64,000 nt of DNA from Brotonthovivens ammoniilytica (GCF_025566885.1 NZ_JAOQJQ010000004.1:298552-362551), one strand, 5' to 3'. Numbered from the stretch's first letter, positions 36,266-45,541 are shown. A program made the numbers and translations. The notes: a model not told the origin generated them from the letters alone.

Positions 36266-37600
36266 TTAGCAGACTCCCTGGGCAATCATGGCTTCTACAA
36301 CTTTCTCAAAGCCTGCAATATTAGCGCCTGCTACATAATCATTTTCTTTTCCATAACGCTTTGCAGCATCATCAATATTGTGGTAAATGTTTACCATAAT
36401 CTGATTTAATTTAGCATCTACCTCTTCAAATGTCCAGCTGAGTCTCTCGCTGTTCTGTGACATCTCAAGCGCCGATGTTGCCACCCCGCCTGCATTTGAG
36501 GCTTTACCGGGGATAAACCATATTCCCTGATCCTGCAGGTATTTCGTTGCATCCATAGTCGTTGGCATATTTGCGCCTTCTGCTACTGCAATACATCCGT
36601 TGGCTGCAAGAGCCTTAGCGTCATCTAAAAGCAGTTCATTCTGTGTTGCACATGGCAGCGCAATATCACATTTTACAGACCACACGCCGCGGCCCTCATG
36701 ATATTCTGCACTGGGTCTTGCATCTGCATATTCTGTCAGACGTGCGCGCTTTACTTCTTTTATTTCTTTTAATAAAGCCACATCAATTCCTTCCGGATCG
36801 TAAATCCACCCGGTAGAATCAGAACAAGTTACTGCTTTTGCACCCAGCTGCTGTGCCTTCTGTATTGCGTAAATTGCCACGTTGCCGGCACCGGAAACTG
36901 CCACTGTTTTGCCTGCCATCTCCTGGCCTTTGCATTTCATCAGTTCCTCTACAATATACAGCAGACCATATCCTGTTGCTTCTGTACGCGCCAGAGAGCC
37001 TCCGTATGTAAGCCCTTTTCCTGTCAGAACCCCTTCATACATACCTTTAATTCTTTTATACTGGCCAAACATATATCCGATTTCCCGGGCACCGGTACCA
37101 ATATCACCAGCCGGAACATCCACATCAGCTCCAATGTATTTGCACAGTTCAGTCATAAAGCTCTGGCAGAATGCCATTACTTCACGATCAGATTTTCCTT
37201 TTGGATCAAAATCTGCACCGCCTTTACCGCCGCCAATAGGAAGTCCTGTTAAAGAGTTTTTGAAAATCTGCTCAAAACCAAGGAATTTAATGATTCCAAG
37301 ATATACAGACGGGTGAAGACGAAGCCCTCCTTTATATGGTCCAATGGCATTGTTAAACTGTACTCTGTAACCGGTGTTCACCTGTACCTGGCCATTATCA
37401 TCCACCCATGGCACTCTGAAGATCAGCTGTCTGTCCGGATTTGTAATACGCTCCAGAATCGCCTCTTTGCGGTATTTTTCCTCATTCGCTTCCACAACGG
37501 GACGAATGGACTCCAGAACCTCTTCTACTGCCTGGAGAAATTCAGGTTCAGCTGCATTTTTTTCTTTCACTTTAGCAAGTACTTCATCAATGTAACCCAT
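36266..37600 (-). CDS. gdhA: NADP-type glutamate dehydrogenase
   Basis: GdhA assimilates ammonium by reductive amination of 2-oxoglutarate. The 444-residue protein shows the S50-family active site PIGGGKGGADFDP with catalytic Lys126, GPYKGGLRLHPSV and PAGDIGTGAREIGYM, then a Rossmann domain with SGAGNVAIYA. Length matches the hexameric enzyme. It is monocistronic, with a terminator and an upstream region holding repeated TTACTCAA motifs. Confidence 0.96.
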   Translation of the reverse strand: MGYIDEVLAKVKEKNAAEPEFLQAVEEVLESIRPVVEANEEKYRKEAILERITNPDRQLIFRVPWVDDNGQVQVNTGYRVQFNNAIGPYKGGLRLHPSVYLGIIKFLGFEQIFKNSLTGLPIGGGKGGADFDPKGKSDREVMAFCQSFMTELCKYIGADVDVPAGDIGTGAREIGYMFGQYKRIKGMYEGVLTGKGLTYGGSLARTEATGYGLLYIVEELMKCKGQEMAGKTVAVSGAGNVAIYAIQKAQQLGAKAVTCSDSTGWIYDPEGIDVALLKEIKEVKRARLTEYADARPSAEYHEGRGVWSVKCDIALPCATQNELLLDDAKALAANGCIAVAEGANMPTTMDATKYLQDQGIWFIPGKASNAGGVATSALEMSQNSERLSWTFEEVDAKLNQIMVNIYHNIDDAAKRYGKENDYVAGANIAGFEKVVEAMIAQGVC

Positions 37601-37628
37601 GTTTCAAATCTCCTTTATCTTATTCTTT

Positions 37629-37688
37629 AAAAGAATCCCGCATATGCAGAATTCTCCGCCTGCGGCGGGCCGCATCAGCGGCATAATT
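37629..37688. repeat. Modular intergenic hairpin repeat, copy 5 (module B only)
   Basis: AGAATC (37632-37637) and GAATTCT enclose a loop; CCGCC-TGC-GGCGG (37656-37668) and GCCGC-ATCA-GCGGC (37669-37682) follow. Module A is absent. It lies in the gdhA upstream region. Confidence 0.7.
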
Positions 37689-37854
37689 TATTACGTTAAC
37701 TTGTCGATATCTATTTTAGTATTTTGTTTCCAAATGTGCAATCTTTTTTTCTCTGATTTCACACTTTTTTTGTATTTTTGTGCTTATAACATAATCCTCA
37801 CTAATTTTTTCTACTATTTTTTGCACTTTGTCTAGAACTAAATAATTATTTTTA

Positions 37855-37938
37855 TTACTCAATAAGTTCTATATAATTATTTTTATTTACTTTCTTACTC
37901 AAAAAGTACCAACTTTATTATTCGTGATTACTCAAGTG
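37855..37938. repeat. TTACTCAA direct repeats upstream of gdhA
   Basis: TTACTCAATAAGT (37855), TTACTCAAAAAGT (37895) and TTACTCAAG (37928) recur at about 40 and 33 bp. The first two are preceded by near-identical ATAATTATTTTTATT tracts. The rest of the 414-bp gap between gdhA and the FtsL-like gene is AT-rich without a gene. A regulatory role is only a possibility. Confidence 0.5.
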
Positions 37939-37975
37939 TTTTTACAGCCCAAAAGCTCCTCTTTCCCTCCCTAAA

Positions 37976-38016
37976 GCAAAAGAGCAGAAATGACACCTGC
38001 TCATCATCTCTGCTCT
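37976..38016 (-). terminator. Terminator after the FtsL-like gene
   Basis: AGAGCAGA (37981-37988) and TCTGCTCT (38009-38016) pair, followed by TTTTGC on the minus strand. The stem overlaps the stop codon. Confidence 0.75.
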
Positions 38017-38524
38017 AATCTGTTTCCTCTATATCCTGATACTGAAGCATATAATCTTCACTGGCCACAGAATAATATTTAATTTGTCCCGGGTCTGCTG
38101 CCGTCATGCCAAGCTCCCTATCTGCTTTTTCTTTTATTTCCTTTAAATTCTGACTGGCATCTATTCTTTTCTCGTAAGCGTCATTGTCTGATACAGACTC
38201 TTCTAACTGCTGCTCTAACGCCGCAACCTCCGTCATCTGGGAAGCCACTTCTCCCTGAAGGGAAATATAGATATAACAGACAAATCCACAGATTCCCAGT
38301 GCGATAGTCATAAAAAAAATAAAGCCTATATTCATGGACGCCGCACGTTCACGATTTTTTACTACATTCCGCTGTATTTCTTTTTTTCGAAACTGCTCTT
38401 TTCGTTCTGCCAGAACATGAGCAGGAACCTTAACCGGCTTTAATACAACGGAACCTTTAGCACCCGTTTCAAACTTATAGTACCGTCCTTTTGGCTCATA
38501 ATCTATGTTATAATCTGAATCCAC
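38015..38524 (-). CDS. FtsL-like bitopic cell division protein
   Basis: A 169-residue protein: a basic cytoplasmic N-terminus (about 1-64), one membrane helix (about 65-88, FIFFMTIALGICGFVCYIYI), and an outside coiled coil rich in E, Q and S, ending in REKADRELGM-like ELGMTAADPGQIKYY. Topology and the ELGM signature fit FtsL/DivIC-type divisome proteins. It lacks the usual mraW/ftsI neighbours, so the assignment is by architecture. It stands alone with its own terminator. Confidence 0.6.
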   Translation of the reverse strand: MDSDYNIDYEPKGRYYKFETGAKGSVVLKPVKVPAHVLAERKEQFRKKEIQRNVVKNRERAASMNIGFIFFMTIALGICGFVCYIYISLQGEVASQMTEVAALEQQLEESVSDNDAYEKRIDASQNLKEIKEKADRELGMTAADPGQIKYYSVASEDYMLQYQDIEETD

Positions 38525-38838
38525 TTTTTACTCCAAACTGCTGTACATAATTTTTTCCGACTTGTAGAATAATATTTGTTAACTACTATATCTAGTATAT
38601 ACGAAAATTCGTCATAAGTGTACAAAAAATTACATTTTTTTCAATTTTATGTAAATCTACCAAAGGACGTTTTTATTTCCTTCCGTTTCTGATTCAATTC
38701 TTATATTTTTCACAAAAACACTATATATATGGTTTCCTTTTATTTCCTCTACCAGATAACTTTATTTGAAATTTCTTCCAGCTTCCTGTTTTACTGTTTA
38801 CATAATCTCTATTCCCCAAAAGGCTTCTCCTGCTGTTA

Positions 38839-38870
38839 TTGACATTTTTTATCAGTTATTATATCCTAAC
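38839..38870 (+). promoter_or_regulatory. feoAB promoter with a GTTAT-N6-CTAAC dyad
   Basis: TTGACA (38839-38844), 17 bp and TATCCT (38862-38867). The dyad GTTAT (38855-38859)-N6-CTAAC (38866-38870) covers the -10. It differs by one base from the dyads before the second feo operon. The rest of the 448-bp gap before feoA is AT-rich and gene-free. Confidence 0.6.
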
Positions 38871-38887
38871 TTATAGCCTATCAAAAG

Positions 38888-38933
38888 CAGAAATCCGCCC
38901 TTTTATCTATTTTCTACGGCTTTCGGATTTCTG
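38888..38933 (+). other. Stem-loop in the feoAB leader
   Basis: CAGAAATCCG (38888-38897) and CGGATTTCTG (38924-38933) form a perfect 10-bp stem with a 26-nt loop, 39 bp before feoA. No T run follows, so it is not a standard terminator. Confidence 0.55.
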
Positions 38934-38972
38934 TAAATCAGATCAGCCATTACATTATGACGGGAGATTATT

Positions 38973-39206
38973 ATGACATTAAATGAACTTCCAATCGGAA
39001 GCACAGCACGAATTATCCGCGTCGGAGGAGAAGGATCTCTCAGATGCCGTTTTCTTGATATGGGACTTATTCCAAAAACTGCTGTTACTATGCAAAAAGC
39101 TGCACCTCTTGGGGATCCAATTGAAATCCACCTCCGGGGCTATGAGCTGACCCTGAGAAAAGAAGATGCGGAAAAAATTATTATTTCCACGGAGGAAAAG
39201 CCATGA
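38973..39206 (+). CDS. feoA: Ferrous iron transport protein FeoA
   Basis: A 77-residue SH3-like protein with the FeoA signature GGEGSLRCRFLDMGLIPKT and PLGDPIEIHLRGYELTLRK. FeoA helps FeoB take up Fe(II). GGGAGA precedes the ATG. It overlaps feoB by 4 nt and is transcribed from an operator-bearing promoter. Confidence 0.95.
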   Translation: MTLNELPIGSTARIIRVGGEGSLRCRFLDMGLIPKTAVTMQKAAPLGDPIEIHLRGYELTLRKEDAEKIIISTEEKP

Positions 39207-41212
39207 TTTTTGCTTTAGCAGGAAACCAAAACTGTGGTAAAACCACTTTCTTCAATCAGCTGACAGGTTCCAATCAGCATGTGGGCAACTTTCCCGGTGT
39301 CACTGTAGATCAGAAAACCGGCACCATTCGTTCTCACAAGGACTGTTCCATCGTTGATCTGCCCGGAATATACTCTCTCCGCCCTTATACCAGCGAGGAG
39401 ATTGTTACCCGGGATTTTATCCTCAACGAAAAACCCGACGGAATCATAAATATTGTAGATGCTACCAATATTGAACGAAATTTATATCTGACACTGCAGT
39501 TAATAGAAATGCAGATTCCCATGGTTCTTGCATTAAATATGATGGACGAAGTACGCAGTAACGGCGGTTCCATTGACACAGAACAGCTTTCTGCAAAACT
39601 GGGTATTCCTGTAATTCCTATTGCTGCCAGCAAAAACGAAGGGGTAGATGAGTTAATCCACACAGCACTGGAAACTGCGCGTAAAAAGACACTGCCCGCC
39701 ATTACTGACTTTTGCGCTCCCGGTCCTATTCACCGCTGCATCCACTCCATCGCCCTGCAGATAGAAGACCACGCAGAAAATGCTGGTATCCCTCTGCGCT
39801 TTGCTGTAACAAAATTAATTGAAAACGATCACGAAATGGTTCAGAAGCTTCGGCTGGATCCAAATGAGCTAGAACTAATTGAACACAGCGTCGCCCAGAT
39901 GGAAAACGAACACAAGATGGACCGTAATGCGGCGCTGGCAGATATGAGATACGCCTTCATAGAAGATATCTGCCGCCAGACAGTTATCAAATGCCAGGAG
40001 AGCAAAGAACACCGCCGCAGCGTTAAAATTGACAAACTGCTGACACACCGTATTCTTGCAATCCCCGTTTTTCTTGGAATTATGCTGATTATCTTCTGGC
40101 TGACCTTCGGAGTGATAGGAGCCGCTCTCAGCGATCTTTTAAGCTTCGGCATAGATTCTTTATCCGCCCTTACAGACCATGCGCTTACGGTCTATGGAAT
40201 AAACCCGGTGGTACACAGTCTGGTAATTGACGGTATTTTCACAGGAGTTGGAAGCGTACTGAGCTTTATTCCTATTATTATTGTTCTTTTCTTCTTTTTA
40301 TCCTTTCTGGAAGATTCAGGATATATGGCCCGAATTGCTTTCGTTATGGATAAACTGCTCCGGAAAATAGGCCTGTCCGGAAGAAGTTTCGTTCCTATGC
40401 TTATTGGATTTGGATGCACGGTACCTGCCGTTATGGCCAGCCGGACCCTTTCCTCTGAACGGGACAGGAAAATGACCATTATGCTGACACCATTTATCAG
40501 CTGCTCTGCCAAAATTACGATATATTCCTTTTTTACGGCAGCATTCTTTCCGGATCATGGCGCCATTGTAATGCTGGCACTGTATGTAACCGGTATCGCT
40601 GCTGGTATTCTAATTGCACTTATTTTTAAGAAGACAGCTTTTAAAGGAAAACCCATTCCCTTTGTAATGGAGCTTCCCAATTACCGTCTGCCGTCCTTAA
40701 AAAGTGTCCTTCTGCTTATGTGGGAAAAGGCAAAGGATTTTCTTTCCAGAGCCTTTACCGTAATTTTTCTTGCAACCATCATCATCTGGTTTCTGCAGTC
40801 TTTTGATGCCAGATTGAATGTGGTTACAAATGCCCATGACAGCCTTCTGGCCCTGATTGGACAGCTGATCGCCCCTATCTTTGCCCCCCTGGGATTTGGC
40901 GACTGGAGAGCCGCCACTGCACTTGTAAGCGGCTTTACCGCCAAGGAAGCAGTTGTCAGCACCATCAGTGTATTATCCGGGTCCACCGCATCCGGAGTAA
41001 CCGCGACCTTAAGCCAGATATTTTCTCCCGCCTCCGCCGTAAGTTTTCTTGTATTTACTCTGCTTTATACCCCGTGTGTAGCAGCAATTGCGGCAATCCG
41101 CAGAGAAATGGGCTCCGTAAAGCAGGCAGCGGGTGTAGTTGTTCTCCAGTGCGGTACCGCCTGGGCAGCCTCCTTTCTTGCATATCAGATTATGCGCATT
41201 ATATTGGGATAA
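39203..41212 (+). CDS. feoB: Ferrous iron transporter FeoB, copy 1
   Basis: A 669-residue GTP-dependent Fe(II) transporter. The N-terminal G domain has GNQNCGKTT (G1), DLPGIYSL (G3) and ALNMMDE (NKxD-like G4), then a GDI helical region and a membrane domain with nucleoside-recognition-like gates (GFGCTVPAVMASR). It is shorter than the second copy (714 residues). It is coupled to feoA by a 4-nt overlap and ends in a large bidirectional terminator. This and the second copy diverge in detail, suggesting paralogues rather than a recent duplicate. Confidence 0.95.
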   Translation: MIFALAGNQNCGKTTFFNQLTGSNQHVGNFPGVTVDQKTGTIRSHKDCSIVDLPGIYSLRPYTSEEIVTRDFILNEKPDGIINIVDATNIERNLYLTLQLIEMQIPMVLALNMMDEVRSNGGSIDTEQLSAKLGIPVIPIAASKNEGVDELIHTALETARKKTLPAITDFCAPGPIHRCIHSIALQIEDHAENAGIPLRFAVTKLIENDHEMVQKLRLDPNELELIEHSVAQMENEHKMDRNAALADMRYAFIEDICRQTVIKCQESKEHRRSVKIDKLLTHRILAIPVFLGIMLIIFWLTFGVIGAALSDLLSFGIDSLSALTDHALTVYGINPVVHSLVIDGIFTGVGSVLSFIPIIIVLFFFLSFLEDSGYMARIAFVMDKLLRKIGLSGRSFVPMLIGFGCTVPAVMASRTLSSERDRKMTIMLTPFISCSAKITIYSFFTAAFFPDHGAIVMLALYVTGIAAGILIALIFKKTAFKGKPIPFVMELPNYRLPSLKSVLLLMWEKAKDFLSRAFTVIFLATIIIWFLQSFDARLNVVTNAHDSLLALIGQLIAPIFAPLGFGDWRAATALVSGFTAKEAVVSTISVLSGSTASGVTATLSQIFSPASAVSFLVFTLLYTPCVAAIAAIRREMGSVKQAAGVVVLQCGTAWAASFLAYQIMRIILG

Positions 41213-41213
41213 A

Positions 41214-41296
41214 AAAATGCCTGTTCCAAATAGAACCGCTCCTGACAGCCAGAGCAGACTCTGGCTGTCAGGAGCGGTTCAAGGAACAGGCATTTT
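41214..41296. terminator. Large bidirectional terminator between feoB and dtxR
   Basis: Outer arms AAAATGCCTGTTCC (41214-41227) and GGAACAGGCATTTT (41283-41296) enclose a perfect 22-bp inner stem (41233-41254 with 41259-41280) and a 4-nt loop. It serves convergent genes and is unusually long for a terminator. Confidence 0.9.
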
Positions 41297-41317
41297 CTTA
41301 TGTCCACAGGACAGATA

Positions 41318-41695
41318 TTAACCATTCTTTATTTCAGTCAGCACATGTTTCTTTAAGGCTTCATAACTTTCCGGGCTTAAATCATGTTCAATTCTGCAGG
41401 CGTCTTTTGCCGCAGTCTCCTGATCTACCCCCAGCCATACCAGCCATTCACTGATCAGAAGATGCCTTTCATAGATGGCCTCCGCAATCTCCTTCCCCAT
41501 ATCTGTCAATGTAATAAAACCGCTTTTATCAACATTAATATATCCGTTTGTCCGGAGGTTTTTCATAGCCACACTGATACTGGGCTTTGAATAATTCATT
41601 TCCACCGCTATGTCAATGGACCTTACAACCGGTTTTTCTTTACTCAGCTTTAATATACATTCCAGATAGTCTTCTGCAGATTCATGTATCTCCAT
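41318..41695 (-). CDS. DtxR/MntR-family metalloregulator
   Basis: A 125-residue regulator with an N-terminal winged helix (HESAEDYLECILKLSKEK, DIAVEMNYSKPSISVAMK) and a metal-binding dimer domain containing HLLISEWLVWLGVD and CRIEHDLSPE (E-x-x-H metal ligands). It lacks the SH3 domain, like MntR. Such proteins repress metal uptake with Mn or Fe bound. The GTTAG-N6-CTAAC dyads at both feo promoters are its likely sites. It is 15 bp downstream of dnaB. Confidence 0.9.
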   Translation of the reverse strand: MEIHESAEDYLECILKLSKEKPVVRSIDIAVEMNYSKPSISVAMKNLRTNGYINVDKSGFITLTDMGKEIAEAIYERHLLISEWLVWLGVDQETAAKDACRIEHDLSPESYEALKKHVLTEIKNG

Positions 41696-41710
41696 AGTTG
41701 CCTCCTCCTG

Positions 41711-43045
41711 CTATTCATATTGAATCGGATCTTCAAACCGGGTAAATTCGGGCAGCCAAGCCAGTTCAACAGTTCCAATAGGACCATTTCTCTGCTTTGC
41801 TATAATGATTTCCGCAATTCCCTTTTTTTCAGAATCCTTATTATAATAATCGTCACGATAAATAAACATAACTACATCGGCATCCTGTTCAATTGCACCA
41901 GACTCCCTTAAATCAGAAAGCATGGGACGGTGTTCCGGACGCTGTTCCACCTGGCGGCTCAGCTGGGATAATGCAACCACCGGTACGGACAGCTCCCTGG
42001 CCAGCTGCTTTAAAGATCTAGAAATATCCGAGATTTCCTGCTGTCTGGAATCGCTTTTTCCACTTCCGGACATTAACTGAAGGTAATCAATAATTACCAG
42101 TTTTAGATCATGTTCCAGCTTATACTTTCTGCACTTACTGCGCAGTTCCGAAATGGAAATACCCGGAGTGTCATCAATAATCAGCGGGGATGCCGCAATT
42201 TGTCCCGCGGCCTCCATCAGTTTTGACCAATCGGAATCCGCCAGATTACCGCTCCTTAAAACCTGAGCATCCATAGGCGCCTGAAGAGCAAACAGTCGGT
42301 TTACCAGCTGTTCCTTTGACATTTCCAGACTGAAGATGGCCGTAGCCATATGCTCCTTTAGGGTAACATGCTGTGCGATATTCAGCACAAAAGCAGTTTT
42401 TCCCATAGAAGGTCTCGCGGCAACCAGTACCATATCAGAGGGCTGCAATCCGGACAGCTTATAATCCAGACTGTTAAATCCAGTGGGAATACCGGTAACA
42501 TTACCCTGTGTTTTTGACGCCGCCTCAATCCGGTCCAGCGCATTCATAACAACTTTTCGAATTGGCACATAATCATCATTGGAACGATTCTGAAGCAGTC
42601 CAAATATATTCTTTTCCGTTTCTTCCAGAATAGAATCCAGCCCTTCTTGTTCTTGATAGCAATCGTTCTCTATGGTCTCTGCTGCTTTAATTAATCTGCG
42701 CAGAACCGCTTTCTCGGACACTATTTTCCCATAATGTTTTATATTGGCTGAAACAGGATTTGTTTCATACAGATCCTTTACATACTCCAGGCTGCTGATC
42801 TCCGGAGGAACATTTTTTTCTTTCAGGCGATTCTGCAGTGTAATCAGATCCACTGGAGCTCCTTCATTATAAAGCTCCACTATGGTCTCAAATAAAATTC
42901 CATACTGGCTGTAATAGAAATCACCTTTTGTCAGCATTTCCGAAACAGTAACAATGGCATCCCGGTTCAATATCATAGAACCAATAACGGCCCCTTCTGC
43001 TTCTTTGCTGTTTGGCATCATTCTGTTTAACAGTGTCTCTTCCAT
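41711..43045 (-). CDS. dnaB: Replicative DNA helicase DnaB
   Basis: A 444-residue hexameric 5'-3' helicase. It has an N-terminal primase-binding domain (PNSKEAEGAVIGSMILN), a linker, and a RecA-like domain with Walker A RPSMGKTAF, Walker B LVIIDYLQLM and the DLRESGAIEQDADVV arginine region. Length is normal. It follows rplI by 4 bp in the gdpP-rplI-dnaB order common in Firmicutes. Its loader DnaI is encoded at 31687-32670. Confidence 0.97.
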   Translation of the reverse strand: MEETLLNRMMPNSKEAEGAVIGSMILNRDAIVTVSEMLTKGDFYYSQYGILFETIVELYNEGAPVDLITLQNRLKEKNVPPEISSLEYVKDLYETNPVSANIKHYGKIVSEKAVLRRLIKAAETIENDCYQEQEGLDSILEETEKNIFGLLQNRSNDDYVPIRKVVMNALDRIEAASKTQGNVTGIPTGFNSLDYKLSGLQPSDMVLVAARPSMGKTAFVLNIAQHVTLKEHMATAIFSLEMSKEQLVNRLFALQAPMDAQVLRSGNLADSDWSKLMEAAGQIAASPLIIDDTPGISISELRSKCRKYKLEHDLKLVIIDYLQLMSGSGKSDSRQQEISDISRSLKQLARELSVPVVALSQLSRQVEQRPEHRPMLSDLRESGAIEQDADVVMFIYRDDYYNKDSEKKGIAEIIIAKQRNGPIGTVELAWLPEFTRFEDPIQYE

Positions 43046-43049
43046 TTTA

Positions 43050-43496
43050 TTATGCCTCTGTAACTTTTACCCGCAGCGTTCCCGTAACTTTTGGATGCAG
43101 CTTAACCGGCACCTCAACCATTCCAAGGCTCTTTATGGGTTCAGAAAGAATCATTTTCTTTTTATCTAGTTCCAAATCCAGCTGCTGCTTTACTGCCGCT
43201 GAAATTTCTTTTGTGGATACCGAGCCAAATGTACGGCCGCCTTCCCCGGATTTAATTTTAACTTCCACAATCTTATCTTTGATGTGATCCGCAAGCTCTA
43301 AAGCTGCCTCGTACTGTTCCTGCGCCACCTTTTCTGCATGCTGATTTTGAAGTTTTAGATCATTAAGATTTTTTCCGGTAGCCTCCAAACCAAGCTTCTT
43401 AGGCAGAATCATATTCCTTGCATAGCCATCGCTTACAGTAACAATTTCACCTTTTTTCCCCAGTGATTTTACATCCTGTAATAAAATTACTTTCAT
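43050..43496 (-). CDS. rplI: Ribosomal protein bL9
   Basis: A 148-residue bL9 with the N-terminal domain MKVILLQDVKSLGKKG and YARNMILPKKLGLEAT, a long connecting helix and a C-terminal rRNA-binding domain. It overlaps the gdpP stop by 1 nt and lies upstream of dnaB, the conserved gdpP-rplI-dnaB order. Confidence 0.97.
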   Translation of the reverse strand: MKVILLQDVKSLGKKGEIVTVSDGYARNMILPKKLGLEATGKNLNDLKLQNQHAEKVAQEQYEAALELADHIKDKIVEVKIKSGEGGRTFGSVSTKEISAAVKQQLDLELDKKKMILSEPIKSLGMVEVPVKLHPKVTGTLRVKVTEA

Positions 43497-45541
43497 TATT
43501 TTATGTCTCCTTCTTTCATCATTTCATCCAGAGTGTCCTGAATGGTTTCGCAGGCTTCCTCCATGGTACAGTTGGTAAGCTGGGCACCGGCCGTGTTCAT
43601 ATGACCGCCGCCTCCCAGCCTCTCCATAATTCTCTGAACATTTATTTCATCTATAGACCTGGAACTGATATATATTTTTCCCTGGTATTCAGTCAGTACA
43701 AAAGAGGCCCGGATTCCTATTATGTTCAGCAGCTCATTGGCTGCCTGGGCACACGCTACAGTTGGACTTTCTATGTCGTCTGCCGGGCAGACACTGATGG
43801 CAAACTGTCCCCGGTATACCTGAGCATGGCGCACAGCCTCCGCTCTGGCCTTATAGGCATTCATATCATTCCGAAGCATTTTCCTCACCCGTGTAACCTC
43901 TGCACCGCAGCGCTTCAAATAGGCTGCTGCCTCAAAAGTACGTACACCTGTCTTAGTCATAAAATTATTGGTATCAATTAAAATACCTGCATAAATACTA
44001 TCTGCTTCTCTGGTCGACAGTTTAATATCCTCATCAAAATACTGCAGTACTTCTGCAATCATCTCGCAGGTGGAAGATGCATATGGCTCTATATAAGAAA
44101 GAACCGCGTTTTTAATAACATCTTTTCCCTGGCGGTGGTGGTCGAAAACAACAATCGTTTTGGATTTATTCAGAAGCTGGGGACACTCTGTATAATTTGG
44201 CCGGTTCGTATCTACCACCACCACTGCCGTATGGTAATCATAATTCTCAATAGCCTCTTTACTGCTGATAAACATATCCTCCGGATATCCGTTTTCCACC
44301 GAAAATCCTTCTTTTACCGGACGCAGAGATGTAGTCACCTCATTTAGCACAATCTGGACTTTTTTTCCCAGCTGACGCCCCGCACAATAAATACCAATGG
44401 CCGCTCCAAAGGAATCTATATCCGCAATACAATGCCCCATAACAAAAAATTTATCACGGCTCATCATAATTTCCCGCAATGCCAGAGACTTCACACGAGC
44501 CTTTACCCGGGTATTTTTCTCTACCTGGCGGCTGTTGCCTCCATAATAATAAACATTATTCTCTGTTTTTCTGACTACCTGATCGCCGCCCCTGCCCAAT
44601 GCCAGATCAATAGATGTTCTGGCATGTTCATAGTTCTGCATATATTCCTTACAGCCGCTTCCAATACCAATACTCAAAGTCACTGCCATTTCATTTCCGA
44701 CCTTGACCGTCTTTACTTCTTCCAGAATACTGTATTTATCTTCTTCCAATTTTCCAAGATACTGCTGTTTAAATACAACAAAATATTTGTCTTTTTCTGT
44801 TTTCTTAATTAGAGCATCCACTTCCGAAAAATACTTATTTATTTTACGATCTACCAGTGCCAGCAGCAATGACTGTTTTACCTCTTCGACTTTCTCCATT
44901 ACCTCTTCAAAATTGTCGATATAGACCAGCCCCGCAACCAGCTGCACATCCTGAATCTCTTTCCTGTACCGGTTGAGTTTTGTCTCATCATATAAATATA
45001 CAACCATCAGATACTGCTGCTTATCTTCTGTATCTACCAGCCCCTTCTCACGCATCATTTCCGTAAAATATATTTTTTTCAGAGATGCCCTGTATATCTG
45101 CTGTTCGAAAGGAACTTCAAACTCCTGCTCATCGCTTTTTAAAAGCTGTTCTCTGGTCATTTCAGGAAAAATAGACGCGATGGATTTATTGTAACGTTTT
45201 TCTTTTCCGGTAATCCTTGAAAATTCTTTATTCATCCAGAGGATTCGCCCATTAGAATCCAGCAGTCCATAAGGAATTTCAAACTCATTAAGCAGACGTT
45301 TCTGAACAGTTCCATATTGTGTTGCAAAGTCAATTAATTCATTTAATATAACAGGTTTGTGATACTGATACGCCGCCAAAACAATCACAAAATATACTCC
45401 CACACAAACAGTTCCAAACACTCCGGCCTTAATATTCAGGAAATACATCCAGATATCCATCGCCAGAAATAAAAACGTCAGCATTAATGGTGTTAATATA
45501 TAGGCTTTCAATTTTCCTTTTAATTTAATCTCCGATCCCAT
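43496..45541 (-). CDS. gdpP: Cyclic-di-AMP phosphodiesterase GdpP
   Basis: A 681-residue membrane enzyme that hydrolyses c-di-AMP. Two N-terminal membrane helices (about 10-54) precede a PAS-like domain, a degenerate GGDEF domain (about 175-310, no intact GGDEF motif) and a DHH-DHHA1 catalytic unit. The latter shows GHCIADIDSFGAAIG, VVVVDTNRP, VFDHHRQG and GGGGHMNTAGA. Loss of GdpP raises c-di-AMP and alters cell-wall stress and potassium control in relatives. It leads the gdpP-rplI-dnaB-dtxR run. Confidence 0.95.
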   Translation of the reverse strand: MGSEIKLKGKLKAYILTPLMLTFLFLAMDIWMYFLNIKAGVFGTVCVGVYFVIVLAAYQYHKPVILNELIDFATQYGTVQKRLLNEFEIPYGLLDSNGRILWMNKEFSRITGKEKRYNKSIASIFPEMTREQLLKSDEQEFEVPFEQQIYRASLKKIYFTEMMREKGLVDTEDKQQYLMVVYLYDETKLNRYRKEIQDVQLVAGLVYIDNFEEVMEKVEEVKQSLLLALVDRKINKYFSEVDALIKKTEKDKYFVVFKQQYLGKLEEDKYSILEEVKTVKVGNEMAVTLSIGIGSGCKEYMQNYEHARTSIDLALGRGGDQVVRKTENNVYYYGGNSRQVEKNTRVKARVKSLALREIMMSRDKFFVMGHCIADIDSFGAAIGIYCAGRQLGKKVQIVLNEVTTSLRPVKEGFSVENGYPEDMFISSKEAIENYDYHTAVVVVDTNRPNYTECPQLLNKSKTIVVFDHHRQGKDVIKNAVLSYIEPYASSTCEMIAEVLQYFDEDIKLSTREADSIYAGILIDTNNFMTKTGVRTFEAAAYLKRCGAEVTRVRKMLRNDMNAYKARAEAVRHAQVYRGQFAISVCPADDIESPTVACAQAANELLNIIGIRASFVLTEYQGKIYISSRSIDEINVQRIMERLGGGGHMNTAGAQLTNCTMEEACETIQDTLDEMMKEGDIK

